Below are positions 34,592 through 42,069 of a stretch of 64,000 nt of DNA, piece by piece. The DNA is from JBOGUF01 sp050696075 (GTDB taxonomy: Bacteria > Chloroflexota > Chloroflexia > Thermomicrobiales > UBA6265): NCBI GenBank assembly GCA_050696075.1, contig JBOGUF010000025.1, positions 4,272 to 68,271 of the forward strand, given 5' to 3'. The translations under genes and the position numbers were made by a program. The first letter of the stretch is position 1, and every line of letters begins with the position of its first letter. The notes under the pieces are model-generated. The model searched no databases. It saw only the letters and a list, made by a program, of their open reading frames with translations, and had not been told where the DNA came from.

Positions 34592-35725
34592 GTGATGTCG
34601 CACGGAGACGAGCCACGTATGATTGACAGCCGCGCCGGTGCGCAACGGTTCTCAGCGGAGCGAGCATCCAGGCGGGCTGTAGTGGCCGCGCTGGGGGGTG
34701 TCGCGATAGGCGCGACGCGACGAACCGCGGGCATTGCATCAGCCGACGATCGACGTCCGGCGGCGGTCAAGGCGATCTACATGAACCCCTACGCGACGCA
34801 CGATTGGAACGGCTTCATACGCTTGGTGAACTTGATTGAGCGCACGGAACTCAACGCGCTGGTGATCGACATCAAGGAAGAAGCGGTCTATTTCAGGACG
34901 CGGGTCGATTTCTTTCGCGATGCGAATGTCGTGACACCGTTGTACGACCTGACCGAAATGCTGGATGCGCTGAAACAGCGCGGCATTTACGCGATCGCGC
35001 GGCAGGTGATTTTCAAGGACTCACGGGTTGCGGAGGCACGGCCCGACCTGGCGGTTAAGCACAAACGGACCGGCGGTCCCTGGCGGGACTACGGCGGCGT
35101 GGCGTGGGTCAACGCATTCGAGCCGGAACTGTGGGAGGCGAACGCGGCGCTGGCGGTCGACGCTGTTCGGCTGGGCTTTGACGAGATTCAATACGACTAC
35201 ATACGATTTCCGTCCGATGGCGATTTGAGCACGATGGATTTCGGGCGACCGTATACGGAGCAATCGCGGGCGGACGCGATCGTCGAGTTTCTCAAGCTGA
35301 GTCGTCGCCGCATCTTAGACGCGGGCGGCAAGCTGGCGGCCGATGTTTTCGGATACACGTTGATGGTCGACAACGACCTCGGCATCGGCCAAAACGTCGA
35401 GCGCATCGCCCGGACCGTCGACGTCGTCTGCCCGATGGTCTACCCGTCGCACTGGCCGACCGGCAGCCTGCCGGTCAACGGGCACCCGAACAACTATCCA
35501 TACGAGACGATCGCGATTACGATGGCGCGCGCACAAGAAAAGCTAGGACGGCACGCGCACAAGGTGCGCCCCTGGTTGCAGCACTTCTCGCTGCCCGGCA
35601 TGCGCGCGTACGGAGCGGCCGAGGTGCGTGCCCAGATCGACGCCGCCCACGAGACGAACGTCGAGGGCTGGATGATCTGGGATCCGAGCAACCAGTATCA
35701 CGAGCAAGCGTTTCGCGAAAAGTGA
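34592..35725 (+). CDS. Putative glycoside hydrolase, DUF4015 family
   Basis: 377 residues with a TIM-barrel-like DUF4015 (GH13-like) core. An N-terminal twin-arginine-like segment (ASRRAVVAALGGVAIGA) suggests export. Recognisable stretches are AIYMNPYATHDWNGFIRLV, ALVIDIKEEAVYFRT, YAIARQVIFKDSRVA, VAWVNAFEPELW, GFDEIQYDYIRFPSDG with two acidic residues, and WMIWDPSNQY. The substrate is unknown, presumably a cell-surface or environmental glycan. GTG at 34592 has AAAGGA 10 bases upstream; ATG at 34619 is an alternative. Confidence 0.8.
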   Translation: MMSHGDEPRMIDSRAGAQRFSAERASRRAVVAALGGVAIGATRRTAGIASADDRRPAAVKAIYMNPYATHDWNGFIRLVNLIERTELNALVIDIKEEAVYFRTRVDFFRDANVVTPLYDLTEMLDALKQRGIYAIARQVIFKDSRVAEARPDLAVKHKRTGGPWRDYGGVAWVNAFEPELWEANAALAVDAVRLGFDEIQYDYIRFPSDGDLSTMDFGRPYTEQSRADAIVEFLKLSRRRILDAGGKLAADVFGYTLMVDNDLGIGQNVERIARTVDVVCPMVYPSHWPTGSLPVNGHPNNYPYETIAITMARAQEKLGRHAHKVRPWLQHFSLPGMRAYGAAEVRAQIDAAHETNVEGWMIWDPSNQYHEQAFREK

Positions 35726-35728
35726 TCG

Positions 35729-36643
35729 TCATGCGTCGCCGACGCTCTTGACATCCAGCGCATCGCGCAACCCGTCGCCGAAGAGGTTGAGGCTGAGCAC
35801 GGTAAAGACGATGGCGAGACCGGGGAAGACGCTGATCCACCAAGCCTGGCGGATGAAGTCTCGCCCTTCATTGAGGGCCAGGCCCCAGGTCGGCGTCGTC
35901 GGATTGACACCAAGCCCGAGGAAGGTCAAGGTCGCTTCCGCCAGGATACCAAGGCCGACGGCAAAGGTTGCTTGGACGATGATGGGCGCGGCGGTATTGG
36001 GCAGGATGTGGCGCAACATGATGCGGCGGTCGGGCGATCCGATGGCGCGGGCGGCGAGGGTGTAGTCCTCTTCGCGTAGGCTCAGGACCTCCGCGCGTAC
36101 GATCCGGGCGAAGTCGTCAAGGTAGGCGATAGCGATGGCGAGGACGACGTTGCGAAAGCCGGCGCCGAAGACGGCGACCATGCCGACCGCCAGAATGATC
36201 ACGGGGAAGGCCCAAAGCAGGTCGATGAAGCGGGAGATAACGCTATCGACCCAGCCACCGTAGTAGCCAGCGAGCAAACCGAGCACGACCCCGACGACGA
36301 GGGAGCTAAGGGCGGCCAGGAGGCCGACCGAAAAGGAAACGTGCGTGCCAACGATCATGCGGCTGAAGAGATCGCGACCGTACGAGTCGGTCCCGAAGGG
36401 ATGGTCGAGGCTTGGTCCGACGAAGAGGCCGAAGTCGTCGGCGTCGGGATCATAGGGCGCAACGATCGGTCCGGCGATCGCGATGACGGCTAGGAAGGCA
36501 ACGAAGACGAGACCGATCAGCGCCTTGCGCTCGCGTCGCAACCGCCGCCAGAAGCGATGACTGGCCGCGCGCCTTGGCTCGGTCAAGGAGCCGATGTGGT
36601 CCGCGGAGGTCGATTGAGGCGGGATCGCGAACTCCCTAGCCAT
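35729..36643 (-). CDS. ABC transporter permease, DppC type
   Basis: 304 residues with an N-terminal cytoplasmic tail, one helix (ALIGLVFVAFLAVIAIAGPIV), the conserved HPFGTDSYGRDLFSRMIVGT and a five-helix BPD_transp_1 domain whose EAA loop is DDFARIVRAEVLSLREEDYTLAARAIG in two overlapping motifs. This is the second permease of a peptide/nickel-type importer. Its ATG overlaps the stop of the DppB-type gene by 8 bases. No ATPase genes are in this cluster, so they must be encoded elsewhere. Confidence 0.92.
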   Translation of the reverse strand: MAREFAIPPQSTSADHIGSLTEPRRAASHRFWRRLRRERKALIGLVFVAFLAVIAIAGPIVAPYDPDADDFGLFVGPSLDHPFGTDSYGRDLFSRMIVGTHVSFSVGLLAALSSLVVGVVLGLLAGYYGGWVDSVISRFIDLLWAFPVIILAVGMVAVFGAGFRNVVLAIAIAYLDDFARIVRAEVLSLREEDYTLAARAIGSPDRRIMLRHILPNTAAPIIVQATFAVGLGILAEATLTFLGLGVNPTTPTWGLALNEGRDFIRQAWWISVFPGLAIVFTVLSLNLFGDGLRDALDVKSVGDA

Positions 36644-37583
36644 AGTGAATCCTGGGGTCGAGATAGGTGTACAGAATGTCGACCAGGAGGTTCGCGGACA
36701 CAAAGATGACCGCGACGAGCAAAATGACGCCCTGGACAATGGGATAGTCCTTGTCGAAGATCGCGCCAACGAGGATGCGACCGAGGCCCCGGATCGAAAA
36801 GACCGTTTCGATGACGACGGCGCCGCTCAAGAGGAGCGCGAGCTGGATGCCGGCAATGGTGACGACGGGAATTAGGGCGTTCCGCAAGGCGTGGCGGATG
36901 ATGACACCGCGCTCGCTGACGCCCTTGGCGCGGGCGGTCCGCACATAGTCGCTGGCAAGTACCTCCAAGAGTCCCGAGCGGACGAACCGCATCAGGATCG
37001 CCGCGAACCCCATACCGATGGCGACGCTCGGCAAGATCAGGTGCTTGAACCATTCGACGACGCCGTCCTCGCCGATTGGGGCATAGCCGATGGCCGGCAG
37101 CCATTGCAAGCGCACGGCGAAGATGAGGATGAGCATGATCCCGAACCAAAAGGCGGGCATGCTGACGCCGGCGAAGGCAATGATGCTGGCGACGTAATCG
37201 ACGAACGAGTTGCGTTTGACGGCCGCCGCGACGCCAGCGGGCACGGCGATGAGGACCGCGATCAGGAACGAGAGGGCGGCGAGGCTTAACGTCTTCGGCA
37301 GCCCGATCTTGATCGCGCCCATGACCGACTCGCTGCCGGCGATCGAGTCGCCAAGGTCACCGCGAAGGATGTTGCCGAACCACTTGACGTATTGGACGTA
37401 GACCGGCTCGTCGAGACCAAGCTTCCGCCGGAGCGCCTCCGCCGCCTCTGGTGTGTACTCCTGCCCCAGCATCAGCGTCACCGGATCGCCAGGGATGAGT
37501 CGCAGCATGAAAAAGACCAGGGTGGCGCATCCCCAGACAATGAAAATCGAGTGGATCAAGCGGCGGATGATGTATTGAGTCAT
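36636..37583 (-). CDS. ABC transporter permease, DppB type
   Basis: 315 residues beginning YIIRRLIHSIFIVWGCATLV, then FFMLRLIPGDPV, typical of DppB/OppB. Six transmembrane helices and the EAA loop (DYVRTARAKGVSERGVIIRH) are visible. The start codon abuts a heptamer repeat (AGGCGAT), and no Shine-Dalgarno sequence can be seen, which is unusual. It lies downstream of the substrate-binding protein gene, separated by an inverted repeat that may reduce permease expression. Confidence 0.93.
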   Translation of the reverse strand: MTQYIIRRLIHSIFIVWGCATLVFFMLRLIPGDPVTLMLGQEYTPEAAEALRRKLGLDEPVYVQYVKWFGNILRGDLGDSIAGSESVMGAIKIGLPKTLSLAALSFLIAVLIAVPAGVAAAVKRNSFVDYVASIIAFAGVSMPAFWFGIMLILIFAVRLQWLPAIGYAPIGEDGVVEWFKHLILPSVAIGMGFAAILMRFVRSGLLEVLASDYVRTARAKGVSERGVIIRHALRNALIPVVTIAGIQLALLLSGAVVIETVFSIRGLGRILVGAIFDKDYPIVQGVILLVAVIFVSANLLVDILYTYLDPRIHYG

Positions 37584-37660
37584 AGGCGATAGGCGATAGG
37601 CGATAGGCGTTAGGCGTTAGGGACTTCGTCGTCGTCCCTAACCTCTAACGCCTATCGCCT
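37584..37660. repeat. Heptamer repeat and imperfect inverted repeat between binding protein and permease genes
   Basis: Three AGGCGAT and two AGGCGTT units (37584-37618) run from the permease start codon. Bases 37598-37624 form a 27-base inverted repeat (2 mismatches) with 37634-37660, giving a hairpin between the binding-protein stop and the permease start. It could act as an attenuator or mRNA-stability element. Confidence 0.75.
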
Positions 37661-37662
37661 GA

Positions 37663-39300
37663 TTACTGGTCGAGCCAGACGGTTTCGAGGTAGCGCATCT
37701 CCGGGATCGCGACGTAACCCTGGACGTAGTTCGCGAAACCAGTGATGTCGGGGGTGTGGTACAGAAAGGCGTAGGCGACATCGTGTTCGAGCACCGATTG
37801 TAGCTCTTGGTAGAGCTCGGCGCGCTCGTCCTGATTGGCCGTCGTGCGAGTGCCCTCGAGCAGTTCGTCGGCAGTCGGGCTGTTGTAGCCGTGGGTATTC
37901 CACGGACCTTCCGAGTAGAAGAAATTCCAGTGCCCGTCATCGGGGTCGGCGTCGACGACGCTGCCGTTGATGATCCAGTCGTAGTCGCTCGCGCGCCAAC
38001 GCTCGTCCCAGGCGGCTTGCTGGAGTTGCTCGATTTGCACGTCGAGACCGATTTCACTGAGTTGGTTGCGCAGGACTTCAGCTGGACGCGGATTGACGAC
38101 GGTGATCATGAACGTCGGCTGCGCGCCTTCGATGCCGGCAGACTGAGCCAGCGCCTTGGCCTCATCCAGGTTGAACGCTTGCGGATTCTGGGCCTGATCG
38201 GGTGGCAGGTAGGCCCAGCCGAAGGCGGGCGCGATCGCGCCGATGCCTGGCGTTCCCAGCCCGAAAAAGGCGGTCTCGATCAGGGCGTCTCGATCGATCG
38301 CCTTGGCGACGGCCATGCGGGCGTCGACGTTGTCCCAGGGCGGCCGGGCCTTGTTCATTGCCAGGCCGATCCAGTTGGTGCCCGCCGTCTCAACCAACGT
38401 GATGTCGCTGTTGCCGCGGAGCTGTTCGACGCCGATCGCCGGGACGATGTCGAGCATGTCGACGTCGCCGGCTTCAATGGCGCTGATCATGCTCGACTGC
38501 TCCGGGATGACGCTGACCTCGATCGCATCGACGAAAGGACGACCGCCGTACCAGTCCTCGAATGCGGTCATCGTGAAGCCACTGCTGAGATCGACTCCAT
38601 CGGGGTCCATCATGAACGGTCCGCTGCCGATCGGCGTCAGACCGTATTGCTCGTCGCCCATTTCCTCCAGGGCGCGCCGGGAAACCGGAGTAAGGGCGCG
38701 ACCTGGTCCCCGGCTACACGCGGTGGCCAGGAAGGGCGCATAGGGCGCGCTCAGTGTGAGGGAGAAGGTCAACGGATCGGGGGTAGTCGCCTCGGTGATG
38801 AGGGCGAGCTTGTTCGCATGCGGCGAGGCGAAGTCGGGGTTGGTCGTCCGCTCGTAAGTATAGAGCAGATCGTCCGCGGTCAACATGTCGCCGTTGTGGA
38901 ACGTCAGGCCGTCGCGCAGGGTAAAGGTGTAACTGAGGCCGTCTTCCGAGACTGTCCAGTTTTCCGCGAGGTCAGCCTTCAGCCCGAGTTGCTCGTCGAA
39001 CTGGACGAGGCTTGAGAAGAGATTGGCGACAAGTTCGCCCGCGACGATGCCAAGGTTGACTTGGGCCGGGTCGAGGGTCAGCACCTGGCTGATGCCGAAG
39101 CCGAGGCGGAGCGTTCCGCCCTGCTTCGCCTCCTGACGCGCTGATCGGGCATGTTGAGAGCGGGATGCCGGAGCGGCAAGCGCATCTGCCGCGGCCAGCC
39201 GATGGGCAAACGCCGTGGCGCCGGTCGCGCCGGCAAGCCGCATCAGCGTCCGTCGCGAGACGTAGGGTCCGCTGAGAATACTCCAGTCAACGTTAGTCAT
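37663..39300 (-). CDS. ABC transporter substrate-binding protein, DppA/OppA family (SBP_bac_5)
   Basis: 545 residues. A twin-arginine-type leader (VSRRTLMRLAGATGATAFAHR) is followed by GGTLRLGFGISQVLTLDPAQ, LAENWTVSEDGLSYTFTLRDGLTFHNGD and LTADDLLYTYERTTNPD, the SBP_bac_5 signature, with GWAYLPPDQAQNPQAFNLDEA near the hinge. It probably binds a peptide, opine or similar solute for the adjacent permeases. The ATG at 39300 has GGAG about 7 bases upstream. The nearby FadR-type gene is a candidate regulator. Confidence 0.92.
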   Translation of the reverse strand: MTNVDWSILSGPYVSRRTLMRLAGATGATAFAHRLAAADALAAPASRSQHARSARQEAKQGGTLRLGFGISQVLTLDPAQVNLGIVAGELVANLFSSLVQFDEQLGLKADLAENWTVSEDGLSYTFTLRDGLTFHNGDMLTADDLLYTYERTTNPDFASPHANKLALITEATTPDPLTFSLTLSAPYAPFLATACSRGPGRALTPVSRRALEEMGDEQYGLTPIGSGPFMMDPDGVDLSSGFTMTAFEDWYGGRPFVDAIEVSVIPEQSSMISAIEAGDVDMLDIVPAIGVEQLRGNSDITLVETAGTNWIGLAMNKARPPWDNVDARMAVAKAIDRDALIETAFFGLGTPGIGAIAPAFGWAYLPPDQAQNPQAFNLDEAKALAQSAGIEGAQPTFMITVVNPRPAEVLRNQLSEIGLDVQIEQLQQAAWDERWRASDYDWIINGSVVDADPDDGHWNFFYSEGPWNTHGYNSPTADELLEGTRTTANQDERAELYQELQSVLEHDVAYAFLYHTPDITGFANYVQGYVAIPEMRYLETVWLDQ

Positions 39301-39465
39301 TGGGCGCTCCTTCGCTCGTCGCGCGGTTTCCGCGCGGCGCGTCGGCAAACGATCGATCGAGTCTGGCGCCTAGGACGGACGAGCTTGATTCAGCAGCGAT
39401 CGACTATCGGATGAGGAATTCGTCTCCTTTCGCTAGTGCGGCCGGGGCCGCCCGATGTGTGGAAC

Positions 39466-40215
39466 TCAATCGGGTCGATCGGCGCCGGTTTGGCGGGAGG
39501 CGTCGACCTCGTCGACGATGGTACCGAGAATGTTCTGTTCGACCTCCTGCAAGTGGTCGAACATCGCCGCTCGCGCTTCGTGCGGTCGGCCCAATTGCAC
39601 CTCGTCGACGATGCGCCGGTGAGCCACCAGGACCCGTTGCCGGCGCTCGATCGACGTGACGAAGTGGCCGCGTTCGTCGCGTAAGAGCGCGCTGATGAGG
39701 TCGATCACACGCGAGGCGACCGCGTTGCGGGAGGCCCGCGCGAGCGCGCGATGAAACTCGCGATCGATTTGCAGTGTCCTCTCTTCGCTCGCGACTTGCT
39801 CTGCCTGTCGGGTCAGAATGGCATTGAGCGCGGCCAAGTCCTCCGGTGTGGACCGAAGGGCGGCGCGTGCGGCGATCTCCGGTTCGAAAATGAGGCGGAC
39901 TTCCCAGAGATCGCCCAGGCTGTCGCCGGTGGCGTGGAAGACGAGGGCAAGGAGCGAGAACCCCTGGTCCACAACGTCGCGGACGTAGGTGCCGCCACCG
40001 TGCCTGGATTCAATGAGGCCGGCGACTTCGAGGGTGCGCAGGGCTTCGCGCAGAGACGAACGGCTGACTTCGAGCTGTTCGGCCAGCTCGCGTTCGGGCG
40101 GCAGACGGTCGCCCGGCTGCACCCGCTGATCGCGGATGAGCTGGCAGACTTGGGCGACGATCTGTTGCGAAAGCCGCGAGCGGCGAACCGGTTCGACGAG
40201 GGTGGCCGCGTCCAC
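39466..40215 (-). CDS. FadR-family (GntR/FCD) transcription regulator
   Basis: 249 residues. The N-terminal winged helix shows QVCQLIRDQRVQPGDRLPPE and LEVSRSSLREALRTLEVAGL. The C-terminal FCD helical ligand domain contains LWEVRLIFEPEIAARAA and DREFHRALARASRN, with metal/ligand His positions retained (FHRAL, AHRRIVDEV). GTG at 40215 follows GGAG by 6 bases. It lies upstream of the binding-protein gene on the same strand and probably controls the importer. A candidate operator lies 21 bases upstream of its own start. Confidence 0.92.
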   Translation of the reverse strand: MDAATLVEPVRRSRLSQQIVAQVCQLIRDQRVQPGDRLPPERELAEQLEVSRSSLREALRTLEVAGLIESRHGGGTYVRDVVDQGFSLLALVFHATGDSLGDLWEVRLIFEPEIAARAALRSTPEDLAALNAILTRQAEQVASEERTLQIDREFHRALARASRNAVASRVIDLISALLRDERGHFVTSIERRQRVLVAHRRIVDEVQLGRPHEARAAMFDHLQEVEQNILGTIVDEVDASRQTGADRPD

Positions 40216-40235
40216 AGGGAGCTCCAGTGGTGTAT

Positions 40236-40246
40236 TGGTCAGACCT
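40236..40246. promoter_or_regulatory. Candidate FadR-type operator
   Basis: TGGTCAGACCT matches the FadR-subfamily half-palindrome TNGTNNNACNA at all but the last base, and its reverse complement matches except the first. The position directly before the regulator gene fits autoregulation. Short motif, so modest support. Confidence 0.35.
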
Positions 40247-40307
40247 CTGCGAATTGCGACTTACTCTAGCGGTGAAGGTCTGTGCTGTCAATTCCACATT
40301 GTGACGG

Positions 40308-40326
40308 GGCCGCCGGACAGGCGGCC
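40308..40326 (-). terminator. Hairpin downstream of moeB
   Basis: GGCCGCC and GGCGGCC pair over 7 bp with a 5-base loop, 37 bases after the moeB stop on the minus strand. No U-tract follows. Confidence 0.45.
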
Positions 40327-40362
40327 TCGTGAGGTTGCTGATTGCTGGCGAGAATAAAGCGA

Positions 40363-41544
40363 CTAAGCGAAAGCAGCAGCCGGGATAGCGCAGCCGAGGT
40401 CGGTGTACTCGATATCCTCAAGGGAATTGGGCGCGTCGGGTCCGCACATCGGGCACTCGGGGTCGCGTCGCAGCTTGAGTTCGCGATAGGTCGTCGTCAG
40501 GGCGTCGTAGGTCAGCAGACGACCGACGAGCGGCTCGCCGATGCCCAGAATGAGCTTGATCACTTCCGTCGCCTGGATCAAGCCGATTGTCCCCGGCAGG
40601 ACGCCCAAGACGCCGGCCTCCGCGCAGTTGGGGGCGAGTTCCGGCGGGGGAGGGTCGGGAAAGAGGCAGCGGTAGCACGGACCGACGCCGGGCAGAAAAG
40701 TTGTGGCCTGACCTTCGAAGCGGAAGATGCTGCCGTGAATATTGGGCTTGCCGAGGAGCACCGTGGCGTCATTGATCAGGTAGCGGCTGGCGAAGTTGTC
40801 CGTACCATCAAGGATGACGTCGTACTGGCTGAAAATGTCGAGCACGTTACCCTTGTTCAACCGGGTCTCGTGTCCGATGACTTGCACGTCGGGGTTGAGG
40901 GCGGTGATCGTCTGCCGTGCCGACTCGACCTTCGATTCACCGACGCGATCGGTCGTGTGGATGACCTGGCGTTGGAGATTGCTATCGTCGACGGTGTCGT
41001 CGTCGACGATGCCAATCGTGCCGACGCCGGCCGCCGCCAGGTAGAGCGCGGCCGGCGCGCCGAGGCCCCCGGCGCCAACGAGCAGCACCTTGGCGTCGAG
41101 CAGTTTCTGCTGCCCAGCTTCGCCAACTTCGGGAATCAGCAGGTGCCGGCTATAGCGGCGGCGCTGCTCAGGTGTGAAGGCCCGCGGCATCTCCCATGGG
41201 AGACCGGACCCTTTCCAGGCCCCAAACCCGCCGGCGAGGGAGACGACATCGCGGTAGCCGAGTTCTTGCATCGCTTTCGCCGCGAACGCGGAGCGAACGC
41301 CACCGGCGCAGTAGACGACGACCGGCTGGCTCTTGTCGCGAAACGCCTCTTCGACCCGCATTTCGAGGAAGCCGCGGGGAATGTGGACGGCGCCAGGGAT
41401 GACACCCTGGTCGACCTCGTCCTGTTCGCGCACGTCGAGGACCGCGGCCTGCTCTCGGTTGATCAAATTGCGAGCTTGGAAGGTGTCGACTTCGCGTATG
41501 GCGCTCCTGGTGCGCTCGAAGAGGTCGCGGTAGATGGCTGACAT
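40363..41544 (-). CDS. moeB: MoeB/ThiF adenylyltransferase with N-terminal rhodanese domain
   Basis: 393 residues. Residues 15-115 form a rhodanese domain (AAVLDVREQDEVDQGVIPGA, active Cys in VVYCAGGVRSAFA, SLAGGFGAWKGSGLP). Residues 125-370 are the E1-like domain: RRRYSRHLLIPEVGEAGQQK, VGAGGLGAPAALYLAAAGVG, DGTDNFASRYLIND and zinc Cys pairs CYRC and CPMC. It activates a ubiquitin-like sulfur carrier (MoaD, ThiS or CysO), and the rhodanese part probably supplies sulfur. MoeZ/MOCS3 proteins carry the rhodanese at the C-terminus, so the order here is reversed. GGAG lies 8 bases before the ATG. Confidence 0.92.
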   Translation of the reverse strand: MSAIYRDLFERTRSAIREVDTFQARNLINREQAAVLDVREQDEVDQGVIPGAVHIPRGFLEMRVEEAFRDKSQPVVVYCAGGVRSAFAAKAMQELGYRDVVSLAGGFGAWKGSGLPWEMPRAFTPEQRRRYSRHLLIPEVGEAGQQKLLDAKVLLVGAGGLGAPAALYLAAAGVGTIGIVDDDTVDDSNLQRQVIHTTDRVGESKVESARQTITALNPDVQVIGHETRLNKGNVLDIFSQYDVILDGTDNFASRYLINDATVLLGKPNIHGSIFRFEGQATTFLPGVGPCYRCLFPDPPPPELAPNCAEAGVLGVLPGTIGLIQATEVIKLILGIGEPLVGRLLTYDALTTTYRELKLRRDPECPMCGPDAPNSLEDIEYTDLGCAIPAAAFA

Positions 41545-41640
41545 GTTGGATGCTCCCGTGCGTCGCAGCGATCACGCTGCTGACAGTTGAGTTGGTGGTG
41601 AAGATTAGAACAATGAGCGGGCCACGGCAAGCAACGGCAA

Positions 41641-42060
41641 TCAGGACGAGGGCGCCTCGGTCGTTGGATTCCGGATGGCGCCGAGCGGTTGGCTGTGGCG
41701 CGCGAGCGTCTCTTCGACTTTGGCGCGCAAGTCCGCGGTGCTAAACGGCTTCGGGAGATAGTCGATGGCGCCACGAGCCAATGCGTCGTCGATCTGATGA
41801 CGTTGGGCCGAGGCGGAGATGATGACGATCAGCACGTTCTGCAGGTGCGGGCGTGCTTTGATTTCGGCGCAGAGGGTGTACCCGTCCATGCCCGGCATCG
41901 CCAGGTCGGTGAAGATGGCGTCCGGCGGATCGTGCTCGACCAGCTTGAGCGCATCGAGGCCGTCGGCCACGATGCTCACGTCGTGACCGGATGAGCGCAG
42001 GGTCGCGGCAATCAGTTTCTGGATGAGCGGGTTGTCTTCACAAAAGACGAGTCTCGCCAT
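41641..42060 (-). CDS. Single-domain response regulator (CheY-like)
   Basis: 139 residues: a receiver domain with acidic pair CEDNPLIQKL, phosphoacceptor Asp in AIFTDLAMPGMDGYTL, Ser/Thr switch IVIISASAQRH and Lys in IDYLPKPFSTADL. There is no output domain; the last 20 residues are unstructured. It is 9 bases downstream of the multi-PAS kinase, so it is the likely phosphate acceptor of that kinase. Confidence 0.92.
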   Translation of the reverse strand: MARLVFCEDNPLIQKLIAATLRSSGHDVSIVADGLDALKLVEHDPPDAIFTDLAMPGMDGYTLCAEIKARPHLQNVLIVIISASAQRHQIDDALARGAIDYLPKPFSTADLRAKVEETLARHSQPLGAIRNPTTEAPSS

Positions 42061-42069
42061 GCCGGATGG

